Below, one piece after another: positions 1 through 6,164 of a stretch of 34,234 nucleotides of DNA. Within the stretch, counting starts at the first letter, position 1. The number at the start of each line of letters is the position of its first letter. A program made the position numbers and the translations under genes. Source of the DNA: a virus; the IMG/VR virus record IMGVR_UViG_3300025889_000462, positions 1-34,234 of that record, one strand, 5' to 3'. The notes under the pieces were generated by a model that searched no databases, was not told the DNA's origin, and was given only the letters and a program-made list of their open reading frames with translations.

Positions 1-593
1 ATGTTCATTCCTGTATTTACTGTATCATAAGTTTCTCTAGACATTTTACCTGATCTTACTAATGGGTCTGGATGAAAATCTAAACCTCTTTCGTATTTAT
101 CTAAATACTTTCCTGACTTAGCTTTTAGCATGCCGCCTTTTCTTTTACCAACAGCACTTGATGCTTTTTCAACATCTTTTTTTGTCATTCTGTCTTGGTT
201 ACCAACTGCGTCTTTAGCTGTTTGAATGTCTTTGGTTGTCATTCTATCAGAATCGTCTTTGTATCTTCTTTGACGATTGCTACTTGAGCCAAGAAAGCCA
301 CCCATTTTGTATCCTGATTTTTTCATCAGTGCAAAATCTGCACCAGTAATTTTACCATCTTTGTTTTTATCTAATTTCTTTTGTTTGCCTTTTAACATAA
401 CTCCTCCACTATTTTTTTTATCAACCTTACCATAATCTTGGTCAAGTTTATTTTTTATTACCTTGGACATAGCTGCTCCAAATCCCAATGCGGATGCTCC
501 CGCTAAACCATAACCTAATCTATCATACTTTTCTTTTTTTCTCTCTCTTGGAGTTTTTCTAAATTTAGGTTCAATAAGTTTAAAATCAGACAT
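1..593 (-). CDS. Hypothetical protein with EF-hand-like loop and tandem repeat (C-terminus cut by window edge)
   Basis: No homologue is recognised with certainty. About 197 residues are visible before the left edge. The N-terminus is basic, followed by a small Gly/Ala-rich hydrophobic stretch (residues 27-42) that could touch a membrane. Residues 75-86 (DKNKDGKITGAD) match the calcium-binding EF-hand/dockerin loop pattern, with Asp rather than Glu in the last position. Residues 116-133 and 134-151 form an 18-residue tandem repeat beginning DRMTxKD and ending AVG. The start overlaps the stop of the preceding gene by one base (TAATG), so translation is probably coupled. Its place after the terminase gene and its Gly-Gly motifs suggest a virion-associated protein, but this is inference. 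Confidence 0.75.
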   Translation of the reverse strand, partial: MSDFKLIEPKFRKTPRERKKEKYDRLGYGLAGASALGFGAAMSKVIKNKLDQDYGKVDKKNSGGVMLKGKQKKLDKNKDGKITGADFALMKKSGYKMGGFLGSSSNRQRRYKDDSDRMTTKDIQTAKDAVGNQDRMTKKDVEKASSAVGKRKGGMLKAKSGKYLDKYERGLDFHPDPLVRSGKMSRETYDTVNTGMN

Positions 594-904
594 TATCTAA
601 CGCCTTTAAATTTCATTCCTGCGATTGCTTTGCCACCACCTCTTACACCGTCAGGTCTGTAAGGGCATGAAGACATTCCCCCTGTACTCATTTTTTTTGG
701 GTTTCCATAAGGCTCAGGTTGATTGTACATTTCTCTATCGAAGATAGGAGATCTATCATTTTGAAAGGAGTCTATCATTTCATTGTCTTCTTTGATAGGA
801 TCTTCTGGAGCAGGTTTATAGATAGTTTTCTGTCTATCCAGCATATCTTTGATCATTGCTTTATTAGCTGCTTTACGCATATTTTTTTCAGACTTATTAG
901 CCAT
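593..904 (-). CDS. Hypothetical phage protein with Gly-rich C-terminal tag
   Basis: A 103-residue protein not recognised as a named family. The N-terminal third is Lys-rich and helical, the middle is acidic and Pro-rich, and the C-terminus is a Gly-rich basic tail (RGGGKAIAGMKFKGVR). Similar GGG...KFKGV tails are, as I recall, common in small proteins of marine podoviruses next to terminase genes. It starts inside the last codons of the terminase gene (8-nt overlap), with GGGAG ten bases upstream of the ATG, and is followed by a TAATG overlap with the next gene. It is therefore the middle member of a terminase-led operon. Function unknown. Confidence 0.8.
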   Translation of the reverse strand: MANKSEKNMRKAANKAMIKDMLDRQKTIYKPAPEDPIKEDNEMIDSFQNDRSPIFDREMYNQPEPYGNPKKMSTGGMSSCPYRPDGVRGGGKAIAGMKFKGVR

Positions 905-2504
905 AATATCTATACTCCCTCTCGATTTTAAATTCTGCAGGTTCGTCCTGGTACGTAGTTACCAATCCGCCTTGACGATATCTTAACATAGCTTGAGTGG
1001 TGCTGTCTACAAAGTCATCATATTGGCCATTCGGAAAAGCAGCACACTCCTCGATCACCTCATTTGCCCAATGTTCATCGGGAGCCCATACCATTCCTGA
1101 TTCAAAGATAGGGGCTACTGCTGCTGCTCTTGTGATTTTATCACGTCCTTTAGACGGAACGAAATCTAACACAGGAATACCCATGCGTCGTAATTCTTGT
1201 ATTAAGGGTTGTCCTGATGCTTTTGCCTCAATAATAATCGATTCTGCTTCCCAATATTTATACCACTCATAGGTTAAATTTTTTAAATCAGGAAAATCAT
1301 ATCTGCCTTTAATAGCATCGAGTAAGATTAAATTATCTTCATATCCTTCAATGGGTTGAAAGACTCCCCATACCGTTATCGCAGAATAGTCTGCTGTTTC
1401 TTTTTTGGAGTATGCAGTATCTAAACTCATGATCACATGTTTCAGAGCCGGTAGCCGTTCCTGTTCCCACTTGTTCCACCATTCTCTTTTTAGGATAGCA
1501 CCTTCTTCTGCGGTAGGATCTTGCATATATTGTGCATTCCAGTTTTTCGGTGACACTGAAGCTTTTACTTTTTCTAACTCTTCTAAAGACCAGTACTCAG
1601 GCCATACAGGATTCCCTGACTCTAATATCGCTGGAAAAGAAATTAATTTCCATTTATCTGCTTTCGGTTCTTTTTGAGCCTTGATGAGCCTTCCTGTTAA
1701 ATCATCCTGTGCCCAACGTGTCATCACCACCACAATCGTTCCTCCAGGTTGCAAACGTTGACGTGGACCCGAGCTATACCATTCGTATGCACGATCCATG
1801 GCTGTATCCGAATACGAATCTTGTTCGGTATGCGGATCGTCGATGATGAGCAAGTCAGCACCTCTACCAGTTATCGAACCACCAACACCGGCTGCAAAAT
1901 ATTCTCCACCATGATTCGTTTCCCAACGTCCCTTTGCTTTGGAGTCCTCACGAAGTTTCACGTCACCAAAGATTTGTTTGTACTCTGGAGAATCCATTAG
2001 ATTACGAACCTTACTTCCGAACCTTCCTGCTAATTCTGCGTTGTGTGATACTTGCATAATTTTTGCTTTTGGATTCTTTCCAATAAACCATGCAGGGAAT
2101 AAATAAGATGCAAATTCAGATTTAGTATGCCTAGGAGGCATATTAACTATGAGCCTCTTATTTGATTTATCGGCAATCTTATGAAACTCTTCCGCTATCA
2201 AAAGATGGTGACCGTCGGGTCCCCTTTTTTGTTTTGGTCTATAGATAAAATCTGGCCATACTTCTTTAACAAAAAATAAAAAATTATCTTGGCATAATTT
2301 AATATACTCAAGTTGTTTCTTAAGGATAACATCCTTTAATTCATCTTCAGTTAAATGACTATAATTATTCATACAGTTTTCATATACACTACGTGGATCA
2401 AACTTGCTTATAGACCCAAACGCAAGTAACATCCTTAGACTATCACGACGCAGGATATTGTGCAATTGTTTCGAATACCTACTAGATGTTGGTACCTCTA
2501 TCAC
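897..2504 (-). CDS. terL: Terminase large subunit
   Basis: This is the packaging motor ATPase and nuclease that cuts concatemeric phage DNA and pumps it into the prohead. The 535 residues show both domains in order. The ATPase domain has Walker A MPPRHTKS (122-129; Thr replaces the more usual Gly), Walker B LLIIDDPH (218-225) and motif III MTRW (261-264). The RNase H-like nuclease domain has Asp362 (MSLDTAY), Glu426 (IIIEAKASG) and the DDFVDS cluster (496-501). Length is normal. The start is GTG at 2504, because the upstream ATG runs straight into TGA; no good SD is visible, so the exact start is uncertain. The small subunit lies about 4 kb upstream, separated by accessory genes. A 25-nt palindrome lies just upstream. 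Confidence 0.97.
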   Translation of the reverse strand: MIEVPTSSRYSKQLHNILRRDSLRMLLAFGSISKFDPRSVYENCMNNYSHLTEDELKDVILKKQLEYIKLCQDNFLFFVKEVWPDFIYRPKQKRGPDGHHLLIAEEFHKIADKSNKRLIVNMPPRHTKSEFASYLFPAWFIGKNPKAKIMQVSHNAELAGRFGSKVRNLMDSPEYKQIFGDVKLREDSKAKGRWETNHGGEYFAAGVGGSITGRGADLLIIDDPHTEQDSYSDTAMDRAYEWYSSGPRQRLQPGGTIVVVMTRWAQDDLTGRLIKAQKEPKADKWKLISFPAILESGNPVWPEYWSLEELEKVKASVSPKNWNAQYMQDPTAEEGAILKREWWNKWEQERLPALKHVIMSLDTAYSKKETADYSAITVWGVFQPIEGYEDNLILLDAIKGRYDFPDLKNLTYEWYKYWEAESIIIEAKASGQPLIQELRRMGIPVLDFVPSKGRDKITRAAAVAPIFESGMVWAPDEHWANEVIEECAAFPNGQYDDFVDSTTQAMLRYRQGGLVTTYQDEPAEFKIEREYRYYG

Positions 2505-2551
2505 ATCAAGGATCGGTGATGATGGTGGTGGAGATGGTAGAAGGTTGAGTT

Positions 2552-2576
2552 GGCTAGGCGACAGTGTCGCCTAGCC
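2552..2576 (-). terminator. Perfect 12-bp hairpin between two genes, terminator-like but no U-tract
   Basis: Two 12-nt arms (GGCTAGGCGACA and its exact complement) are separated by one base. The structure lies 9 nt beyond the stop of the leftward 85-aa gene and 47 nt before the terminase start. A second small hairpin (CAGGG/CCCTG, 2580-2592) covers the stop itself. No run of U follows in the leftward direction, so a factor-dependent terminator, an RNA processing site or a DNA-level site are all possible. Confidence 0.55.
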
Positions 2577-2584
2577 GAACAGGG

Positions 2585-2842
2585 TTACCCTGCTAACTTG
2601 GATACTAGGTGTCCGAACTTGCGTAAGATTTCCTCTTTTAACTCATCAGCTAATCTGTGTCCTTGATTAGTGATAATGAAATTCTCACAAGTACTCATCA
2701 ACACCGAATACATTACCTCGTAGTTTAACTCTTTTACTTGTTGTTGATTTAAATTTAAATCACCTACTTGATTAACTTGGTTGCCCTGTTTAATCTTAGA
2801 TAGGTATTGATTAAGAACTACTAATGAACTGTTATTACTCAT
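2585..2842 (-). CDS. Small hypothetical protein upstream of terL
   Basis: An 85-residue protein of unknown function, rich in Asn, Gln and Leu (NQVNQVGDLNLNQQQ at about residues 21-35), with a predicted helical C-terminal half. The longest reading frame runs to 2899, but the ATG at 2842 has a good SD (GAGGG, 5 nt upstream) and overlaps the stop of the preceding gene by only 8 nt, so it is preferred. It forms a two-gene cassette with the 110-aa gene behind the promoter at 3210-3237 and ends at the hairpin at 2552-2576. Confidence 0.75.
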   Translation of the reverse strand: MSNNSSLVVLNQYLSKIKQGNQVNQVGDLNLNQQQVKELNYEVMYSVLMSTCENFIITNQGHRLADELKEEILRKFGHLVSKLAG

Positions 2843-3167
2843 TGTTGCCCTCAATCGCTTTGTACTCAACATAGTTAAGAGTGTTAGAAAACTTGTCATA
2901 TAAATCTATATGCTGTTCTTTAAATGCTTTCGTTTGAAAGCAATCTCTCGACTTGTTAATGCGTTGAATACCAAACTCATTGCCTTTGATATCATAGGCA
3001 ACAACAAAATTAGATTTTTTCTTTTTAAAGATATCCTCTAATTTTGGTTTGATTAACTCAACTTGCTTTGAGTACTTTTTTATAATCGTTCTTAATTTAA
3101 CATAAGATACGATTTGCTTTTGCTCCATGTCAGATAAGACATTTTGCTTTTTGTTTAGTTTAGTCAT
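2835..3167 (-). CDS. Basic hypothetical protein, first gene of a small cassette
   Basis: 110 residues, Lys-rich, with no recognised family. The N-terminal half looks helical (about residues 10-50), followed by a KKKK stretch and a strand-like segment (SNFVVAYDIKGNEFGIQRI is visible near residue 52). The frame is open to 3227, but the ATG at 3167 has a consensus SD (AAGGAG, 6 nt away) and lies about 36 nt downstream of a sigma70-like promoter start, so it is chosen. The next gene starts within its last codons. Likely an early or accessory phage gene; function unknown. Confidence 0.78.
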   Translation of the reverse strand: MTKLNKKQNVLSDMEQKQIVSYVKLRTIIKKYSKQVELIKPKLEDIFKKKKSNFVVAYDIKGNEFGIQRINKSRDCFQTKAFKEQHIDLYDKFSNTLNYVEYKAIEGNNE

Positions 3168-3209
3168 ATTTACTCCTTTGTTAGTGTTAGAATTTAATGA
3201 CATACTGTA

Positions 3210-3237
3210 TATATAATCATATCCCAACTAATTACAA
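3210..3237 (-). promoter_or_regulatory. Leftward sigma70-like promoter with TAGTTGGGATA motif
   Basis: On the minus strand: -35 TTGTAA (3237-3232), a 16-nt spacer containing TAGTTGGGAT, -10 TATATA (3215-3210). The start would be near 3203, about 36 nt before the ATG at 3167. Nearly the same spacer occurs in the promoters at 4029-4056 and 10621-10648. Confidence 0.7.
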
Positions 3238-3240
3238 TAC

Positions 3241-3360
3241 CTAAATTCATTTTTTTTTATTTTTTTACCAAAGCAATCCCGTGCTGGTGCTGGTGCACCA
3301 GGAAGCAGTTTTATGTAATTAATCCAACGAAAGAAACGACGACGCAACGACGGCGAGAGT
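3241..3360. repeat. Intergenic repeat segment: CTGGTGCACCAG palindrome and ACGA-rich tract
   Basis: This non-coding stretch holds a T-rich tract, two GCTGGT units, the 12-nt perfect palindrome CTGGTGCACCAG (3290-3301) and a purine-rich tract of ACGA/ACGACG units (3325-3359). The same two components recur at 4108-4274 and 5555-5819. No open frame is convincing here. Confidence 0.6.
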
Positions 3361-3389
3361 AACTAGCGTTGGCATTGCCAACGCTAGTT
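3361..3389 (-). terminator. Perfect 14-bp hairpin downstream of the MGMD protein gene
   Basis: Arms AACTAGCGTTGGCA (3361-3374) and its exact complement (3376-3389) are separated by one base. It lies 28 nt beyond the stop at 3417. It resembles the hairpin at 2552-2576 in having a long perfect stem, almost no loop and no U-tract. Probably transcript termination or 3'-end protection between two promoter-led cassettes. Confidence 0.55.
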
Positions 3390-3416
3390 TAAGTAATATG
3401 ATTAGTTTAATGGTGT

Positions 3417-3995
3417 CTAGCATATTCTAAAACCGCCACTAGAACGGCAAAAAGAAATGAAGTTTTTCACATTCTCAACAGAAAAAGGATAACTCGCAAC
3501 ATGCTTAGTCATCTTGTAAATCCTGTTCCACTCATCATGGTCAGCTTTAGGATATTCCGCAGGGACTAATTCTTTCCCTGCTTCTTTCTCCACTTTCTCT
3601 TTTAAGTTTTTAAAAAGAACTTGTAACTTTTGATTGTGTTCTTCACACTCTTTTCTCTCTTGCTCGTAATCGTGGGCAAACGCTTCTGTATGTCCTGTTT
3701 TGATTAAGTGCTCAAGTTGGTCAGCTATTGCATTTGCTTCGGCTTCGCTAACCGTGTGCCCGTCGTTGAAATGCCATTGTTCTGCATCTTCATCAGATAC
3801 GCATTTAGTGTGCTCAATAACATAATCCGCCAACGGTCTCCACCACCACACATTGTTCCTAAAGTAAGTGCCGTCTTGTGCTTCCCATTCTTGATAATCT
3901 TTAGCCCATTGGTCGCCATAGTCATCAGGTGCACCATTTTCAGGTTTTTTAATGTTAGTTTGTTTTGGGTTTAGTCCGTATAAGTCCATGCCCAT
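3417..3995 (-). CDS. Conserved phage protein of the MGMDLYG type
   Basis: 192 residues. The N-terminus MGMDLYGLNP and the motif YFRNNVWWWRPLADY (residues 45-59) are hallmarks of a conserved protein found in many phages and some bacteria, whose function I do not know. A charged helical middle (about 75-140, Glu/Lys-rich) follows, and the C-terminus ends in SGGFRIC. The ATG at 3995 has a perfect SD (AAGGAG) and sits about 27 nt downstream of the predicted start of the promoter at 4029-4056. It is a single-gene cassette bounded by that promoter and the hairpin at 3361-3389, which suggests independent expression. Confidence 0.88.
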   Translation of the reverse strand: MGMDLYGLNPKQTNIKKPENGAPDDYGDQWAKDYQEWEAQDGTYFRNNVWWWRPLADYVIEHTKCVSDEDAEQWHFNDGHTVSEAEANAIADQLEHLIKTGHTEAFAHDYEQERKECEEHNQKLQVLFKNLKEKVEKEAGKELVPAEYPKADHDEWNRIYKMTKHVASYPFSVENVKNFISFCRSSGGFRIC

Positions 3996-4028
3996 TGTGT
4001 TCTCCTTTGTTAAAGTTTAGTTTATGTA

Positions 4029-4056
4029 AATATAATCATATCCCAACTAATTACAA
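4029..4056 (-). promoter_or_regulatory. Leftward sigma70-like promoter with TAGTTGGGATA motif
   Basis: On the minus strand: -35 TTGTAA (4056-4051), a 16-nt spacer identical to that at 3216-3231, and -10 TATATT (4034-4029). It reads into the MGMD protein gene at 3995. Confidence 0.7.
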
Positions 4057-4065
4057 GTCTAAAAA

Positions 4066-4341
4066 TAAAAAAATTTTTATCAGAAGATTTTTCCAAATCC
4101 TCTGGAGCTGGTGCACCAGTCTTCTTCCTATTACCATTTTCTCACAATCCTACCCTTTGAACGAGAACGAGGATAAAAAGTCTTCGCCAGAGCTGCGTAG
4201 CCAGCCAGGATCAATGGTTCATGACCTGCAGTACCTGCCCTATATTCCGAAAACGAGGAACGAGACAAGGACGATCAGGCCAAGAACCAATTTGGGAAAG
4301 GCTAATAGGAACAACATTCCTAAAAGCAAATACATATTTCC
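4066..4341. repeat. 276-bp non-coding region with CTGGTGCACCAG and ACGAG-type repeats
   Basis: It holds a second exact copy of CTGGTGCACCAG (4108-4119), AACGAGAACGAGG (4160-4172) and AAACGAGGAACGAGACAAGG (4251-4270). Rightward frames crossing it (for example 4221-4559) have no SD and no recognisable product and are dismissed. It separates the promoter at 4029-4056 from the end of the 4342-4521 gene. Confidence 0.55.
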
Positions 4342-4521
4342 CTAAGCTTCCTCCACATCAAACGTTCCTCCTTCGCCGTTACCAACCTTCCAGGACTTGG
4401 TATCCCAACCACTATCCTCAAGGTCTTCGCGAGCTTTTTCCAAAGCTGCATCCGGAGATTTGGCTTCAAAGACTTTTTCGAAAACGCTGTGCTCTGAATA
4501 ATAAACGAGATATTTTTTCAT
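4342..4521 (-). CDS. Small acidic phage protein, paralogue-like to its neighbour
   Basis: 59 residues. The N-terminus MKKYLVYYSE followed by FEAKSPDAALEKA matches a broad class of small phage proteins: a short beta-strand, then an EAxSxEEAxEKA helix. Function unknown. The ATG at 4521 has GGAGG nine bases upstream; an in-frame ATG at 4530 abuts that SD and is less likely. The next gene in line (4523-4702) has the same strand-helix layout, so the two may be diverged duplicates. Both sit in the higher-GC accessory segment. Confidence 0.78.
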   Translation of the reverse strand: MKKYLVYYSEHSVFEKVFEAKSPDAALEKAREDLEDSGWDTKSWKVGNGEGGTFDVEEA

Positions 4522-4522
4522 C

Positions 4523-4702
4523 TTACTCATCCTCCTTTTCCAGAACTTCTACCGCTTGACGGTCTACCACCTCTTCATGCTCAACGTCACCCGGAAGTTC
4601 CCATTCCCCATAGTTAGCCTTCTCCAGTGCAGCCTCATCTGAGTCAGCTTCAACAGAGACATGTCGTGCTACAAGATCCGAGACCAAAACTACATACCTC
4701 AT
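4523..4702 (-). CDS. Small acidic phage protein, paralogue-like to its neighbour
   Basis: 59 residues beginning MRYVVLVSDLVARHVSVEA and continuing SDEAALEKANYGEW, the same strand-helix pattern as the 4342-4521 product. The C-terminal third is strongly acidic (DVEHEEVVDRQAVEVLEKED). The frame is open to 4753, but the ATG at 4702 has a strong SD (GGGGGAGG, 7 nt away) and follows the previous stop by one base, so it is preferred. Function unknown. Confidence 0.78.
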   Translation of the reverse strand: MRYVVLVSDLVARHVSVEADSDEAALEKANYGEWELPGDVEHEEVVDRQAVEVLEKEDE

Positions 4703-4703
4703 G

Positions 4704-5150
4704 TTACACCTCCCCCAATATTTCTTTAGCATGTTTGTCACCGCCCGCTGCATCCTTCTGGATCATCTCCTTCATCTCTTGATGCTCACGCTCGCAGTAA
4801 TCGCGAGCGAGGATCTCGACGGCTTGCCATACCATCGCATTCTTGAAGACATCGTTTGTGGTAACATAGCTTTTGCTTGGAGAATATCCAGCAAAAAGAT
4901 CTAGCGCAGATTGCCATCCCGAGTCTTCGGCATAATCCTGACAAAGCTCAAAGATCTCATCCCCATGGATATCGTATAGTTCACAAGTGTCCTTGTAGTA
5001 AGTCAATCCAGGGAAACCGCTGATGCAGCCATGCATGGCTACTTCGTCTGCAGCTAGTCCTGAGTCGGGATCATCAAACCGCGAATTAATTAATTCGCGG
5101 AATGAAATTTTTTCTTCTGTGTTGTATTTATTGGTTGCTTGGTTGTCCAT
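4704..5150 (-). CDS. Conserved hypothetical protein resembling DUF7222
   Basis: 148 residues. The central block GCISGFPGLTYYKDTCELYD (residues 41-60), then HGDEIFELCQDYAEDSG and a C-terminal NAMVWQAVEILARDYCE helix, resemble the plasmid/phage DUF7222 layout (GCxSGxxxxLxYYxDTxxFYDxHxDEI, then WxAxExxA), whose function is unknown. The assignment is from memory and tentative. The ATG at 5150 has AAGGAGGG upstream; the gene overlaps the end of the upstream 106-aa gene by 23 nt. Codons are noticeably richer in G+C than in the rest of the window. A perfect 22-nt palindrome (5079-5100) lies within the coding region at residues 17-24. Confidence 0.75.
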   Translation of the reverse strand: MDNQATNKYNTEEKISFRELINSRFDDPDSGLAADEVAMHGCISGFPGLTYYKDTCELYDIHGDEIFELCQDYAEDSGWQSALDLFAGYSPSKSYVTTNDVFKNAMVWQAVEILARDYCEREHQEMKEMIQKDAAGGDKHAKEILGEV

Positions 5151-5448
5151 GTGTGATGCCCTCCTTATTGGTTTTGTATTTTATCATTTGACTTAAATGT
5201 AGATGTTTCAGTATCTGTGGTGAGTTATCTAATTTTCCAACACCTTTCTTCTGATCACCCTTTGTGATTCGCACCCACATCTTCTCGTGTTTGTTTTTAT
5301 TCTTAAACCATACATACACGTAGTCCCGCATCTTTCTTTGCAGTTCAAGTTTCTTGATCGTGAAGTAGGTTTCTTTTCCGTGTTCAGGGCATGACCAAAT
5401 CATATTCTCGGCCTGCTCCCATTTGTCTGTCTTTGACAGTTTAGGCAT
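5128..5448 (-). CDS. Basic hypothetical protein, first gene of an accessory operon
   Basis: 106 residues, Lys-rich, with no family recognised. The N-terminal part contains WSCPEHGKETYFTIKKL (about residues 18-34), reminiscent of one half of a zinc-binding knuckle, but only one Cys is present, so zinc binding is unlikely alone. Strand-like YVYVWFKNK and MWVRITKGD segments follow. The ATG at 5448 has AAGGAG six bases upstream and lies about 25 nt after the start predicted from the promoter at 5481-5509. It heads the operon 5128-4342. Confidence 0.75.
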   Translation of the reverse strand: MPKLSKTDKWEQAENMIWSCPEHGKETYFTIKKLELQRKMRDYVYVWFKNKNKHEKMWVRITKGDQKKGVGKLDNSPQILKHLHLSQMIKYKTNKEGITHGQPSNQ

Positions 5449-5480
5449 AGTTACTCCTTGTTAGTTGTTTAGTTATTCTA

Positions 5481-5509
5481 CATATAAGAATAGTTGGGAC
5501 ATTCGTCAA
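5481..5509 (-). promoter_or_regulatory. Leftward sigma70-like promoter, TTGACGAAT type, with inverted TAGTTGGGA motif
   Basis: On the minus strand: -35 TTGACG (5509-5504), a 17-nt spacer and -10 TATATG (5486-5481). The spacer contains TCCCAACTA, the reverse complement of the TAGTTGGGA found in the other accessory promoters, so the putative operator is present in opposite orientation. Confidence 0.7.
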
Positions 5510-5768
5510 GTCTTTTTTTAAAAAAATTTTTCCAACCAAAGTGCCATCAGGAAACTTCTGGCGTCCCAGCTCCTTTCTTCTGTAAGAAAGATAGGTAGAT
5601 ATTTATCTTCAAACGAGAACGAGAGCTGAAGTTCTCTGAAGGAAGTTTCTGGCACCAGTGCTTCTGGGACCGGTGATCCTGATTAGTTATATAGGAAAAA
5701 CGAGAACGAGAGCGAGAAACGAGGACGAGATCCTCTGACGCTGCCTGGCATCCCAGCTTCTGGTGCAG
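5510..5768. repeat. Non-coding region with ACGAG-type and CTGGCRTCCCAGC-type repeats
   Basis: A 16-nt unit occurs as CTGGCGTCCCAGCTCC (5558-5573) and CTGGCATCCCAGCTTC (5745-5760). AAACGAGAACGAGAG lies at 5611-5625 and a longer run of ACGAGA/GCGAGA units at 5696-5730. A related ACGAGAAACGACG run (5797-5819) lies within the 3' end of the VRR-NUC gene. No convincing gene is present. Confidence 0.6.
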
Positions 5769-6164
5769 TTACCGGGATCCGGTAAGGTTTAATAAGGAAA
5801 CGAGAAACGACGACGGGAGATCCTTCAACGAGATTACCGTATCGGGAACCAGGGTTCGTGGATCAGTGAACACGGTGCGAGGTCTGTAGAGTTTAAGGAC
5901 GCTCTCCGAGAGGGGTCTATTGCAGATAATGACAATGCCACCATGTTTAATATAGTTGTTTATCCAAGCAATTTGCCATTTAGACAGGGGCGGATACTTG
6001 CTGGGGCTTGCCTTTAATTCTAACCAAAAAGCAGTGCCTTGATGACAGCAATGTACGTCGGGTATTCCGTTAACAGTTCTACTTTCTATTCTTGTGAAAT
6101 GTAAATTTTTCAAGCATTTTTTGAGGCGTTGCCACAACAGAGCTTCTGGAGTTCTTGCTACCAT
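5769..6164 (-). CDS. VRR-NUC-type endonuclease
   Basis: 131 residues with the PD-(D/E)XK nuclease core of the VRR-NUC family, small nucleases often encoded by phages and related to Holliday junction resolvases. Glu27 (TRIES), Asp36 in NGIPDV (32-37), and Glu49 and Lys51 in FWLELKAS are in the expected order, followed by LSKWQIAWI (60-68) with the usual Gln. It probably cleaves branched or damaged DNA during replication or packaging. The ATG at 6164 lies 86 nt inside the upstream peptidase gene, in another frame, with only a weak AAGAG-type SD. The last codons run through a repeat (5797-5819), suggesting that the C-terminus was remodelled. Confidence 0.9.
   Translation of the reverse strand: MVARTPEALLWQRLKKCLKNLHFTRIESRTVNGIPDVHCCHQGTAFWLELKASPSKYPPLSKWQIAWINNYIKHGGIVIICNRPLSESVLKLYRPRTVFTDPRTLVPDTVISLKDLPSSFLVSLLNLTGSR

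Noticed and set aside
719-931. Rightward 70-codon frame opposite the Gly-rich 103-aa gene
   Set aside because: Antisense to a gene with coupled start and stop junctions; product is hydrophobic/Phe-rich as expected from the complement of Lys/Glu-rich codons.
4221-4559. Rightward 112-codon open frame through an intergenic repeat region
   Set aside because: No SD, repeat-derived Arg/Pro/Ser-rich product without any recognisable fold, and its second half is antisense to a well-supported small gene at 4342-4521.
5449-5768. Possible tRNA gene in the GC-richer intergenic region
   Set aside because: Several small inverted repeats exist, but no cloverleaf with a T-loop GTTCRA core and matching acceptor stem could be found.
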